Below are positions 1-11,009 of a stretch of DNA of 64,000 bases, one piece after another (the first letter of the stretch is position 1; each line of letters opens with the position of its first letter). The notes beneath the pieces were generated by a model that saw nothing but the letters and a program-made list of their open reading frames with translations, was not told the DNA's origin and searched no databases. The stretch covers positions 428,517 to 492,516 of the forward strand of contig JAQFVV010012575.1 of the NCBI GenBank assembly GCA_028023455.1, read 5' to 3'. The translations under genes were made by a program, and so were the position numbers. This DNA is from Epiperipatus broadwayi (taxonomy: Eukaryota > Onychophora > Udeonychophora > Euonychophora > Peripatidae).

Positions 1-2699
1 ATCGTAGAATAGTATATAACTTTAATATCCCAAAATCATAGTGACATTAAAAAAATGATAGAAATTTTGAAATTAATTGCTTTAAATCAAATATTTTCTA
101 TGTATAAATCTTGCATCAAATATGGTGCATTATGTTGCTAAATATCGTGTTTTGAATCTCAGATTATAAAAATAAAAAATAAAGTCTAAATCTTTTAAAA
201 TAATATTGAAATACAAAAAGCAAGTTTTATTAATATTCAGAAAAAAATATAATAAAAATTTAAACTCATAAAAACAAACTAAGAAAAAAATTGTTTCATA
301 TTCTTTTGAAAAATATATGTTTGACATCTGCTAAATTTCAAAGTGTATAATCCAGAGTAATAGTTTTTAATTTCCATTTTGCAGTTGACATTTTATGTTG
401 GTGAGATATGCTTTTTCCTTTTTTAAGCCTTGAGAGTTTTTTTCTTTGTAAAAATCATTTTTATTTATAAAATTCATAAAAAATAAAATGAAACCATGAC
501 TGACATTTTCAAATGTAAAAACGCTTTGCAGCTAGCTTTCAATGATGAAGTTAATTTTAAACCTTAAATGATTGGCTAAAGGAAAATGAACTCAGAAGTT
601 TTATACATTTAAACTTCAATTTTTTTTCAATAATACATTATTATATAAAAATGTTAAAAATTATTTATCTATATTAACATATTTTATTCAAAAATTGATT
701 GTAGCACAAAAGTTATATTGCACACCTGAATTCTTGCACAAAAATTGGCCTGTGAATTGTAAAATGTTGTCCATCCCTGCTGTAGCCAAAATTGTTACTT
801 AGTCAAAGTTTTAATAGATATCAAACTCTAAAGTCACAAACTTCAGTTTAACTGAAGCATATGAATTCTTTCTAATGTACAAAAAATGCTGACCAAATTG
901 TGTAAAGAACAGATGCATTTTGAAGTTGTTCTTAGTTCGTAATTATTCCTGATGTTCAGGAACAAAATCAGAATTATAGATTTACTATTATTAAAATACA
1001 GCTTGAATATTACCGATTCAACATTAGTCCATGTCTATCACAGTCCCCAATTGCAATAGTCAATCAAATTGTATTCTTTTATTTTTGAACTCTTTAAAAT
1101 GAATTTATTTTTTGCCAATGAAAAAATGGGTGAAATATTATTGATATTTTTGGATTAAAATGAATCTATATTATAACACAACCGATTTGGGCTTACGTCA
1201 TTGGCAGATTATGATTTCAAATTTGTTAGTTGTAATATAAATATTTTAGTTAAAAAATAAAACGTTATAATTTTATTTATAACATGAATCAATTATTGTA
1301 GTTTTTACACACTTAGATTTTTAAATTTTGTTTACAGTTTTTACATTTTGTAAGATCAATATCCCCAGAAATTCTGAGCATTACTTATTCTGTCTAAGCA
1401 CAGAACCAATTCTGTATCTATTGTTGAATAATTAGAATTACTTATCATTTAATCACAATGCTCTTTCTTGAGTGACTCATTGAGAGCAGCAAACCAGCCT
1501 TCTGGTAAAAAAAAAAATTCAATTTACGGTTTCTATCTCTCTCTCTCTTTTTGATATATATTTACACTATATTAGAGATTTCAATGACAATCAAATGATA
1601 ATAATTAAAAATGATAAAGTTTAATTTATAAGAACATATTTTTCAGTCTTTGTCAGATTTCATCTGTAGACTGTCAGATTTTATTAATCCGTTGAAAATT
1701 TCAAAGACTAATCACGACTAACAGAGAAAAATATGAGGAAAGAAACAATTTAATCCTTACTGTTTACAGACTTTTACTTATGATAAAAGTCACCCCATTT
1801 CTTCAAGAGACTAATAAGTAGCACTCACGTTAACAAACAAACTAATCACGTGAGGGGATGAAACGTAACTTTTTTGTTGAATTAATCGCAAGAAATTTAT
1901 TATTTTTAAAATATGACATTCTGACCTTATCACGCTGAGAGTTTCTGATGCATGAAATCTTGAGCGTTTACAAAATTCTTCACAATGTACACATTTATAG
2001 AATATTTAACAATTCTGCCTTATTCATCTCTTTATCTTAAAAATTTTTAACTGAAAAGTGCTTCAATTGTGTCGGTCTTTAATTTATATATATATAAGCA
2101 CATCTATGCTATGGAAATGCATTGATCAACTTGACGTTTGACGTCAACATGTGCAGAACGTTTTATTTTGTATTATAGTGGTGAAGTATAATTGGATTTG
2201 GGATCAGACTTGAAATAAATATTTTAATGTTACTCTATATCAGAGGTAGTTATCCTTCCTGGTTTGTTATTGTTTTGGTTAGTGTATCTGCAGTATCGTT
2301 CCCATGGTCTGGGTAATCTTGAAATCTATTGCTTGATGCTACTATGTTTGGAAATAAATGTTTAACGGATTTATTAAAAGTGTCTTTAAATAAATAAGTG
2401 TTAATTACATTATGTTGGATTTTAAATTCAATTTGAGTGAATTTTGGAGTCATTTCAAAGAAAGGAAATTATTTTCGTCGTCTTTAAAAGCTATTATAAC
2501 CATTTTAATTCAGAATAAAAAAATAGCCAATACAGATATTCTTCCAATAATAATCAGTAAATGGGTATCTACATATTTTTAGCTAAAATTAAAGGTTCCA
2601 GATTAATCTGAGTTTAAAAATAAGTATCAATAATTAAAAAATATCATTGTAGCGGTAAGTGGGGGAGGTTTATATTCTCTCTGTTGAGATCACGATTAG
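1..2699. other. AT-rich stretch without a recognised gene
   Basis: I see no gene or recognisable element. The only stretch that reads at all like coding sequence is a 67-codon open frame on the minus strand at 2250-2453; its C-terminal half has a balanced amino-acid mix, but I recognise no domain and see no clear splice sites. Short pyrimidine and TA runs occur near 1540-1560 and 2085-2097. Confidence 0.5.
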
Positions 2700-2790
2700 C
2701 TTTAAATCTCTCCAGAGATGAAAGTTGCAGTATATTGCAAATGAAATATCTCTCTCCGGCGATGAAAATGGTGCTATATTATAGCACATC
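2700..2790. repeat. Two diverged tandem units, each ending in a small hairpin
   Basis: Two adjacent units of about 40 bp share the layout 'aaat...tctctcc...gatgaaa' followed by a short palindrome. The first ends in ttgcagtatattgcaa, the second in gtgctatattatagcac. The bases of the palindromes differ while the ability to pair is kept. Function unknown; it may belong to the Penelope-like remnant that starts about 260 bp downstream. Confidence 0.3.
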
Positions 2791-3048
2791 ACTGTTTTAC
2801 AATCACAATAGTCAGATCTATATAGTCAGTGTGAATGTACTCAAATTATAAAATGTTAGTGAAATCCATTCAGATATGAGAGGTTATACAACCTCAACCA
2901 TTAGCATCTAAAGCTCATAAATTTGCCAGCCACAAAAAACTATAATCTTTGTAAATTCGAATCTGATTGGAAAACTAATATTGAAACATATATTATTGAT
3001 TTATAAAACATCGGATACAAAGATTCAACTCTCATTCAAATCGTTAAA

Positions 3049-3560
3049 ATGCTTTATGCTAAAATAAGGAACAGACCTATTCAAACTAATGAAAAACCTT
3101 GGATATCACTTTTATACATAGCCAGGACTATCCACTGTATAAATAAAATCTGTGCTGAAACATACAGTGTTGGTATTCACACCGCTTTTGCTCTGAATTA
3201 TTTTATTAACAATACAAAAGACAAGCTTCCCCTAAGACCGAATTCCCAAATTGTGTACAAGATTATATACAGCAACACAAACTGACATGCAATTTATAAT
3301 GGAAAATCATGTGCCAATATGTATATGTGAATTGCAGAGCACTGATATCAATACAATCGAGCTAAGACTAATGCCGAGATTAAATCCACTTTCCTTGAAC
3401 AAGAGTCTAAGTATGGTCATAGCTGTGAATTTGCATCTGCCAACACTGACTGCTCCAAAAGAAACAATGCTGAATGTAAGATTAAAGAGGCCTGGAATGT
3501 TGTCAACAATATACATGTAATCAACAAAAATGAATCCTGTGCTCTTCCTATGAAAAAAGT
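3049..3560 (+). pseudogene. Penelope-like element remnant: C-terminal RT extension and GIY-YIG endonuclease
   Basis: A decayed 3' coding part of a Penelope-like retroelement. The first frame (3049-3282) has the linker typical of these elements, ending in NNTKDKLPL and then QIVYKI, the point where the GIY-YIG domain starts. The frame then breaks. A second frame on the same strand, around 3400-3545, carries YGHSCEF and KIKEAWNVVNNIHVINKNES, which match the C-terminal half of the endonuclease (the 'GH.. F' histidine and the 'IKEAW' helix). At least one frameshift separates the halves and the Cys pair of the zinc-binding CCHH motif appears lost, so it cannot be active. A small foldback element lies about 190 bp downstream. 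The family call rests on motif order only. Confidence 0.6.
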
Positions 3561-3749
3561 GGCTCATTTAAATTAACTTATTTACATTCTATATTCAAAT
3601 TTTATGCAAGTCCACACTCTTGTTTATTTTTTTTATAAAAGTCACAAAGCTTATTGTGTAACTATTGCTATGAATATGACTACTAGTTTGTCAAAAGCAT
3701 GCTTAGCATATCATGCTATTAAAGTATTAAACTAAGCATTTCTTTATAT

Positions 3750-4009
3750 ACACTTTGTATGTATATTCCCTTACTCTTCTCTTTCACTTTCTTTGCATAT
3801 CTTCATATATTCATGTATACATTGCTTATAATACTTCTTTTATATACATTTCAATGCAAACAAATTTTCTTAAAAAACTTCTTTATTTTTCTTAGTTTCG
3901 ACTGTCCAGCAGTCTTCACCAGAGCTTTATCAGAGGATGGATAAAGCTCTGATGAAGACTGCTGGACAATCAAAACTGTAAGGAAAATAAATGAACACTT
4001 TGTATGTAT
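3750..4009. mobile_element. Small snap-back element with hammerhead-like cores and 15-bp target duplication
   Basis: The exact 15-bp direct repeat acactttgtatgtat lies at 3750-3764 and 3995-4009 and looks like a target-site duplication. Between them is an inverted repeat (arms about 3898-3930 and 3939-3971, loop about 8 nt) with roughly 130 bp of unpaired sequence on the left side only. Each arm holds a hammerhead-like core: CTGATGA or CTGGTGA, one A, stem GACTG, loop CTGGA, stem CAGTC or CAATC, then GAAAC (minus-strand arm) or AAAAC (plus-strand arm). Neither arm keeps both boxes intact and no good stem I is seen, so both are probably inactive. The foldback at 44.7 kb carries the same motif. 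Probably derived from or mobilised by a Penelope-like element. Confidence 0.55.
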
Positions 4010-5255
4010 TTATTTTGAATTACAATTGTTCAGAGAAACATTTTTAAAAGATTGAAGTCAAATATCATCCTTATTCTTTATATTAACATCTTAGTCCAAA
4101 GTAAAAAGTGGAATAAACCAACATATAAAGACTGTCTTGACAACATATTGAAGATTCATAGTGTAAATAAACATGGTTTCTATGTGAAATATATATGTCT
4201 ATGGGCATATGATAGTTGTTATATATGACCATTATAATTAGTTAGGCACTGTGTTTGTTGTTTGGACATTACAAAAGTTCTTATGATCATTATATCTGTT
4301 CTTATTATTTTGAACCTCTTTTGCCACAGAAATCCTTTTAAAATTATTAGTTGGAAAAGAAATGTGAAGATGTCAGCATCAGATGGACTTTTAGAAAATT
4401 ACAATACATAATTAGCATGATCTCAATAATAGAAAAAACAATTTTGTGATTGATGGATTGTTTTGCCTTAAGCAAATTTTCAATTTTTTATATTTGATAA
4501 AAAAAATTGTAATTTTCAGTAATTTGTTTACGTAATATTTTTCTAAAATACTTCAAAAACTTATATGACTACCATTAGATTTTGTTTGAAACATTTATTT
4601 TTTAGAACACAATTTCTAAAATGTTCTTTACGGCAAAGTAGCAGCAGTTTTTACTCCGTATTTAAAATGGTGTTTTGACAATACCACTAAAGACAATTTT
4701 TTACAAACTTTAATAACAAATTTATGCTTACTTTTAACACATATATCTTATACATTAATGATAACTAAGTCTAAATTTATTTTAACTTTAAAAAATGAAA
4801 TTCAAATATTAAACACTTTTGTCATAGTATCTTTTTGAATACATAAAATACATCCAATAACACCAAGTACCATTGTTATAGTTATGAAGTCTGTTTAGCA
4901 TTTTATTTATCTATTTTACAAAATTCAAATATTAACTTTTAGAAAATGTCTATTTTATGAAAGCTAACATTTGTAATAATGTAAAGATGATCAATATATA
5001 TATAGAAAAAAGGTTTAATTTTAAAAATAAAGTGTTCAGATATGGAAGAAATTTACACTATGATTCTATTCAAATAAGACAGGAAGATTTGGAACTCAAA
5101 CAGTTAAGATTAATCAATCATGTGAGCTATATTAATCCTTTAATTTTAATTTGCATTACCAAATGTGTCTCACCTCATATAATCATCACTGTTTGTAAAT
5201 AAGCCATTTAAAAGATAATATTTGCCATTATTAATATAAGTATTTAGTTTTTATA
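4010..5255. other. No recognised feature
   Basis: AT-rich intergenic or intronic sequence. Short open frames (for example 4957-5202, plus strand, 81 codons) have no motif I recognise and a composition expected by chance. Confidence 0.5.
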
Positions 5256-5684
5256 GAGTTGAAATAGTTAAAACAGAAGAAAACGGAAGAAAACGGAATA
5301 TACCTTTTTCTTTTTCGTTTTTTATGTTGTACTAATCCTTCGAAATCAAATAAAATGTTATAAAAACATATTTATAAACAACAAAACATAACACTTATAT
5401 TAATTATATAAAAAGCCTTTTTCGGCAAATTTATTTTTTGCCCTTTTCAAACATGTCTTCCAAAAATACTACGACTACATATATATAGCGACATCTATGT
5501 TAATACATGATAAGTAAAATTACAATAAAAGACAAAAGAATAAAAGAAATATACAATTAGAATAAACAATTCATATAGAACATCTGAGACTGAATTGGAC
5601 AGTCTATATTATCACATAACTTATACAACTCTACTATAATTCAAATCTCCATTTCGTAAATTGCATTCCAAACAATCATCCACA

Positions 5685-6027
5685 TCAGCTATCTATCCAT
5701 TCTTTTTTCATCAACCATTTATTATTCATTCCAATAGACGCCTTATATATATTCATACAATTAGTTTTATTATACATAATATAATTTGTTTCATATAATC
5801 TGCGTCTATTAACATCTTTTATATAATTTAAAGCCCTTATACTATCAGTACAATTAATTTTATGTCCAGTTTGCAAATAATGAACATATAATGCTGACTT
5901 ATCATCTTTCCTATCGATAGCACCATTATGTTCCTTAGCTCTTTCGCTCAATTGCTTTGCTGTCTGCCCATAATAAATCATATTACAAAATTTACAAGTA
6001 ATTTTATATACCATTCCCCTTTTATAT
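5685..6027 (-). pseudogene. PLE GIY-YIG endonuclease domain, left arm
   Basis: Reads leftwards from the dimer centre. It starts near GMVYKITCKFCN (the GIY half and the Cys pair of the CCHH zinc motif), then IYYGQTAKQL (the YIG half), SERAKEH (catalytic Arg region and first His), ALYVHYLQTGHKI (second His), NRRRLYETNY (helix with the expected catalytic Glu) and ends WLMKKEWIDS before a stop. This is the intact version of the domain. It has no upstream reverse transcriptase, so it is a 5'-truncated copy. The open frame continues through the centre into the opposite arm up to 6161, but that N-terminal part is antisense to the other arm and meaningless. In autonomous elements this domain nicks the target DNA to prime reverse transcription. 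Confidence 0.8.
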
Positions 6028-6074
6028 TGTATCTCATCTATTAACCTATAATTAGTTATTAATATAAAAGGGGA

Positions 6075-6407
6075 ATGGTATATAAAATTACTTGTAAATT
6101 TTGTAATATGATTTATTATGGGCAGACAGCAAAGCAATTGAGCGAAAGAGCTAAGGAACATAATGGTGCTATCGATAGGAAAGATGATAAGTCAGCATTA
6201 TATGTTCATTATTTGCAAACTGGACATAAAATTAATTGTACTGATAGTATAAGGGCTTTAAATTATATAAAAGATGTTAATAGATCGGAAGAGCGTCGTG
6301 AAACAAATTATATTATGTATAATAAAACTAATTGTATGAATATATATAAGGCGTCTATTGGAATGAATAATAAATGGTTGATGAAAAAAGAATGGATAGA
6401 TAGCTGA
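6075..6407 (+). pseudogene. PLE GIY-YIG endonuclease domain, right arm, with adapter-derived block
   Basis: Mirror copy of the left-arm domain with the same motif order and the same C-terminus. The ATG at 6075 is internal to the original polyprotein and probably not a real start. The difference that matters is at 6282-6300: the left arm encodes NRRRLYETNY, this arm NRSEERRETNY, because genomic bases are replaced by sequence matching an Illumina adapter. The block is three bases longer than the bases it replaces, so the frame survives by chance. Treat the protein as partly artificial. Confidence 0.75.
6282..6300 (+). other. Illumina TruSeq-type adapter sequence in the assembly
   Basis: agatcggaagagcgtcgtg matches exactly the first 19 bases of the Illumina read-through adapter. 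It sits inside an otherwise near-perfect inverted repeat whose other arm has normal coding sequence at this position. Sequence to the right does not continue the adapter. This points to untrimmed reads used in contig building, gap filling or polishing, not to biology. Confidence 0.9.
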
Positions 6408-6763
6408 TGTGGATGATTGTTTGGAATGCAATTTACGAAATGGAGATTTGAATTATAGTAGAGTTGTATAAGTTATGTGATAATATAGACTGTCCAATTC
6501 AGTCTCAGATGTTCTATATGAATTGTTTATTCTAATTGTATATTTCTTTTATTCTTTTGTCTTTTATTGTATTTTTACTTATCATGTATTAACATAGATG
6601 TCGCTATATATATGTAGTCGTAGTATTTTTGGAAGACATGTTTGAAAAGGGCAAAAAATAAATTTGCCGAAAAAGGCTTTTTATATAATTAATATAAGTG
6701 TTATGTTTTGTTGTTTATAAATATGTTTTTATAACATTTTATTTGATTTCGAGTTGAAATAGT

Positions 6764-7341
6764 AAAAAACTATGGCATTGATGAAAAGGAATCAGATAAT
6801 TGATCACCTATAAAACTTAATACAATATTTTGTATTAGTATAAATTGTATTTAAGTGGAAGTTAATTTTGGTGTATATTCATCATATTTGTTTAATTTGT
6901 TAATAAAAGTTTTTTGTTTTGATATTAAATATGAGCTATTTTAAATTAATCTTCATTAGGTCAGAAATTTTAAGGATTTCATGAAAATTGATTTAGTCAT
7001 GATTGAGAAGAAAAAATTATTTGTGTTATTGGTTGGCTAAATATAGCATAAAAGTATAAAAGAAAAGAAGAAAATGAACATTTTGCAGGCAAATGCAGCA
7101 AATAATAGGCCAGTGGGGGTCATAGGTTATAAGTTCAAACAGTTAATCATGCCTTATGAAGAGTAGGAATAGGAATGTGATTAAAGCCTATTCAATGAGA
7201 CTCAGATTATCTGCACTTGGTAGTGTTCAAATAGAGAGAAGCAAAAATAAAACTGGTAGGATGTTTAACTTAAATACAGATTCAAATGATCAAACTTGGT
7301 ATTAAATAAAAAAAGTTTAAAAAGTATTTCCAGCTATTTAC
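6764..7341. other. No recognised feature
   Basis: AT-rich sequence between two mobile elements; no coding frame or repeat that I recognise. Confidence 0.5.
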
Positions 7342-7745
7342 ATAATTTTTCACTAAAACATCACATGATCACCATTACCATGCATACACAAGCTATTATG
7401 GTAGTAACTCTCCATACAACAGTGAGGCCCAGTGCAAGCCATAGTAATCAATGAATGCTAAAAGATTAATGCATAAAATCACTATCTAGGGTCTACTCAT
7501 TCAATATCCTATACTAGTTTTTTTTAGCTTGTGATTTTCATCAGTGAAAGACTTGGATGTGAAAACATTGCACTATTTTATCAGTATTGAGCCTTGGATC
7601 TGAGAGCACTGCATAAGGGTAGTTGATGAGTAGGTTTTAGATAGAGATTTTATGCACAAGTCTTCTAAATCTATTGGTTGCTATGGCCATCACTGGTTAG
7701 CATTACTGCATGGAGGATTTGTTGTTGTTATATAAATATGTCATG
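7342..7745. mobile_element. Decayed copy of the hammerhead-bearing snap-back family
   Basis: The left end matches the family tail in reverse (cacatgatcacc...atgc). Inverted arms follow, with the family landmarks (aatcaatg, tgcataaaatc, ctcattcaatatcc) repeated in inverse order near 7630-7720. On the minus strand around 7498-7565 the ribozyme region is still traceable: CTGATGA is intact, but the GAAA box has become an A-run and stem II is lost. I found no target duplication. Old, inactive copy in reverse orientation to the 45.6-kb element. Confidence 0.55.
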
Positions 7746-7771
7746 TAGAATTAAAGCTAGAATAGAGTGGA

Positions 7772-7802
<31 letters not shown>

Positions 7803-7805
7803 ACC

Positions 7806-7844
<39 letters not shown>
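7772..7844. repeat. (TA)n microsatellite
   Basis: Two TA runs (7772-7799 and 7809-7844) separated by a short non-repeat segment containing gtacc. Confidence 0.9.
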
Positions 7845-7847
<3 letters not shown>

Positions 7848-7984
7848 ATGGTACAAAGTTGGGGGTGAATGAAGAAATGACCAACCCAGTTAATGAATCA
7901 AATTTAAATATACAATATAATGAACATGATGAGCCTGAGAGATCAGAAAAAACAAAGACTAGAGAAGAAGAATAAAATCATTCA

Positions 7985-8364
7985 CTATGATGAATGATCA
8001 ACAACAAAAAAGAATCATAAGACAACCCAGTGACTGGATTTGAAATGAGTTTACTATAAACCAGGCTAATTATTTAGCCACTGACAAACTTAGGACAGCA
8101 ATATAACAATAATTTGGATGCACAGACTCAGGTGCTAATTCAGCAGAATATAAAAAAAATCAAATAATGCTGAGATACTGAAATTTCTGACCATCATCAA
8201 TGACCTGGCCACTTAGTACCATTAATATACTAACTGACTATAAATTGAATGTCTAATAATAAAAACTATAAATAAAATTTAGTGCATAAACCATTGTAAA
8301 CTGGATATCCATAACACCAAACATAAATTCCAATCCATATAACTGATCATAATACATGAATCCA
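7985..8364 (-). repeat. tRNA-related dispersed repeat (family C), copy 1, split by an RTE insertion
   Basis: Shared with 12345-12750: both contain gactggat, then ctataaa..agctaattatttag-like sequence, an acttagg block, gatgc..actca-like sequence and ggtgctaat-like sequence in the same order. On the minus strand 8020-8095 resembles a tRNA promoter (box A ggctaaataattagc, box B tttcaaatcc), suggesting a tRNA-derived SINE. The repeat resumes after the RTE element at about 9390-9440 (caaggaagcaagagct) as it does in copy 2. No relation to a named family can be given. Confidence 0.45.
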
Positions 8365-9375
8365 AACATTCATTCTGCCTTATCAGGCACTGAGAAGAAA
8401 GACCATGGTGTTTCTTGATCTTAAACTCAGAGGTAAAAAGCCAATAAACTCACCATGCTGGATAATGCATGTTGGTGAGCAGCCAATCCATGTTCGTATA
8501 CTATATGAATAATCACATAGTAATAACAGCTGCAATGACAAGAACGTATGGAGTGGACATTAGGAATTTGCCCTGCTCAGTTCCTTTAAGGCCTCCAAGA
8601 GGAATCAAAGGGTCTCCTTTCAGTTAATAGCAAACTCCTTTTTGCAGGAAATGTTGCAGGAGTTAGCAGATGAAAGTAGGAAAGTAGGACTAAAGATAAA
8701 TGTTAAAAAGACTAAAGTAATGTTTAATCGATTTGCTCAAAATATGAAAATAAAGATTGATTATGAAGAATTAGAAGAAGTTAACAGTTACAAATACCTT
8801 GGTCAGATTATTAATACAGATGGAAACATAATGGAGGAAATTAATCAGAATTAAACTTGGTTGGAGTGCTTTTGGTAGAAATAACTTGATACTAAAAGGA
8901 AATATGCCTATCTGTTTGAAAAGGATGGTTTTTAACAAATGTGTTTTACCAGTTCTTACTTATGGATCTGAGACTTGGACACTTAATAGAAGAGCAATAC
9001 AGAGACTTCAGACCAGTCAAAGGAGTATGGAGAGATGTATGTTGGGAGTAACAAGAAGAGATCGAAAACGCAATGTATGGGTAAGACAACAAACAGGTGT
9101 TACTGACCTTATTGAAAAAATTAAAAGATTGAAATGGAGTTGGGCTGGACATATTGCTAGAAGAGATGATAATAGATGGACAATTGAAATTTTAAACTGG
9201 ATTCCAAGAGATTGTAAAAGACCCAAAAGAGACCACATGTGAGATGGATGGATGAAATAAGAAAATGTGCAGGGGTGTTGTGGAGAAGAGAAGCTAAAGA
9301 TCGGAGAAGATGGATTAAACTTGGAGAGACCTTCATCCTGCAGTGGATTGATAATGGTTGATGATAATGATGATG
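8365..9375 (+). mobile_element. 5'-truncated RTE-clade LINE with 14-bp target duplication
   Basis: aatacatgaatcca occurs exactly at 8351-8364 and 9376-9389, directly outside the element. The 3' end is the (TGATGA)n-like tail typical of RTE retrotransposons (about 9355-9375). From about 8642 the sequence encodes the C-terminal part of an RTE reverse transcriptase. The first 276 bp (8365-8640) do not read as RTE polymerase in any frame and contain a short inverted repeat near 8450-8483, so this insertion may be chimeric. The element landed inside an older tRNA-related repeat, giving a nested insertion. Confidence 0.75.
8642..9362 (+). pseudogene. RTE-type reverse transcriptase, C-terminal part
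   Basis: The encoded segment starts LQEMLQELADES just after the position of the catalytic FADD box, which is missing. It continues VGLKINVKKTKVMFN, YKYLGQIINTDG, VLPVLTYGSETWTL, then LKWSWAGHIARRDDNRW and ILNWIPRDCKRPKR, all landmarks of the RTE/BovB thumb and C-terminal region. A frameshift near 8850 splits it in two and another near 9240 shifts the end, which reads RWMDEIRKCAGVLWRREAKD to a stop next to the TGA-rich tail. No endonuclease or catalytic palm is present. Related fragments lie at 20.8, 21.6-22.5 and 25.7 kb. Confidence 0.85.
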
Positions 9376-9440
9376 AATACATGAATCCAGTCAAGGAAGC
9401 AAGAGCTCTATAACTTTTACTATATAAAAAAGATAATACC

Positions 9441-10337
9441 AAAATATAATATTTTAAGACCATTCTAGAATTGAATAAATTTATTAGAATAACTTAATAA
9501 AATATAAATTTATTAATTATAAATAACAAAATGAAACGAAAGGTTTGTAGACTATGCTATAAACATAAATACATTATTCTGATTTTGATTACAATAATAC
9601 AAAAATATGCTATTACATTGTAATTTACATATATCTCAATAGGTTTATATAAAACACATCTATATATAAGCACTCAGATGTGGTGTATAATAATTTTAAG
9701 TTGACTTTTTTGAATTGTCATAAATCAATAACAAAAATTCATTTTTATAATATATAATAATTAATTTTAACATAAATGTGATTGATGACTGATTTTAATA
9801 TATATGGGTACTTATTCAAATTTGTGTGCACACACTGGTGTATATATAAAAAGTAAATATATCAAAGATATTTTTTTACAAGAAAATTAATTCCATGTTA
9901 AAAAATATATACATAAAACCAATGCACATATATATGGGTATTACTATTATCTTTTTATAAATCAAAGTTATTAGTACATTTTAAGTAAAAATTGCTTTTC
10001 TTTAATATATATATATCAATTCTTCTACAAATCCTACATAAATTTTTTTCTTTTTTAGATTACTCTTAATTAATTGCTAACATCTTTAAAAATATTACTA
10101 ACAAGTTTTTTTGTTCTCCAATATAGAAAGAATTTTGGGGTTTCTTGTTTTTAATTTCAGCAGTAAAACATAAACTAGAATCAGTCCTGTTTGTAGATGT
10201 GTAATTTAAGAAAAACTTATTTATTTTTAAATTTGTAACTTAGAGATCTTAACTTCCAAGTTAATTATTTAAAATAATGCCATTTCAATAAATTATTTCA
10301 ACTAATATCTATTCATGAAGTAGGTCTCCTGTGCAAA
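9441..10337. other. No recognised feature
   Basis: Very AT-rich sequence with short TA runs; no coding signal. Confidence 0.5.

Positions 10338-11009
<672 letters not shown>

Larger units (their letters stand above)
5256..6763. mobile_element. Inverted dimer of a Penelope-like element 3' end
   Basis: The direct repeat gagttgaaatagt (13 bp, exact) at 5256-5268 and 6751-6763 bounds the insertion. Inside are two almost identical arms of about 690 bp in head-to-head inverted orientation (5341-6027 and 6062-6751) around a roughly 34-bp spacer. A 72-bp unpaired extension lies only on the left, between the direct repeat and the left arm. Each arm holds the GIY-YIG endonuclease domain and 3' untranslated region of a Penelope-like retroelement; the reverse transcriptase is missing. 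By eye the arms differ by little more than single bases plus a replaced block in the right arm (an adapter sequence). Penelope elements often carry inverted partial copies, so a real insertion is plausible, but an assembly or library artefact must be excluded. Confidence 0.75.

Noticed and set aside
6028-6161. N-terminal extension of the left-arm GIY-YIG frame
   Set aside because: It is antisense to the opposite arm of the inverted dimer and has no independent coding meaning.
7735-7860. Possible CRISPR-like or satellite array
   Set aside because: It is simple (TA)n repeat; no spacer-repeat periodicity anywhere in the window and the DNA is eukaryotic.
8946-9463. Minus-strand open frames across the RTE element, and similar ones at 20.7-21.1 and 25.6-26.0 kb
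   Set aside because: They recur in every RTE copy as antisense shadows of the RT C-terminus.
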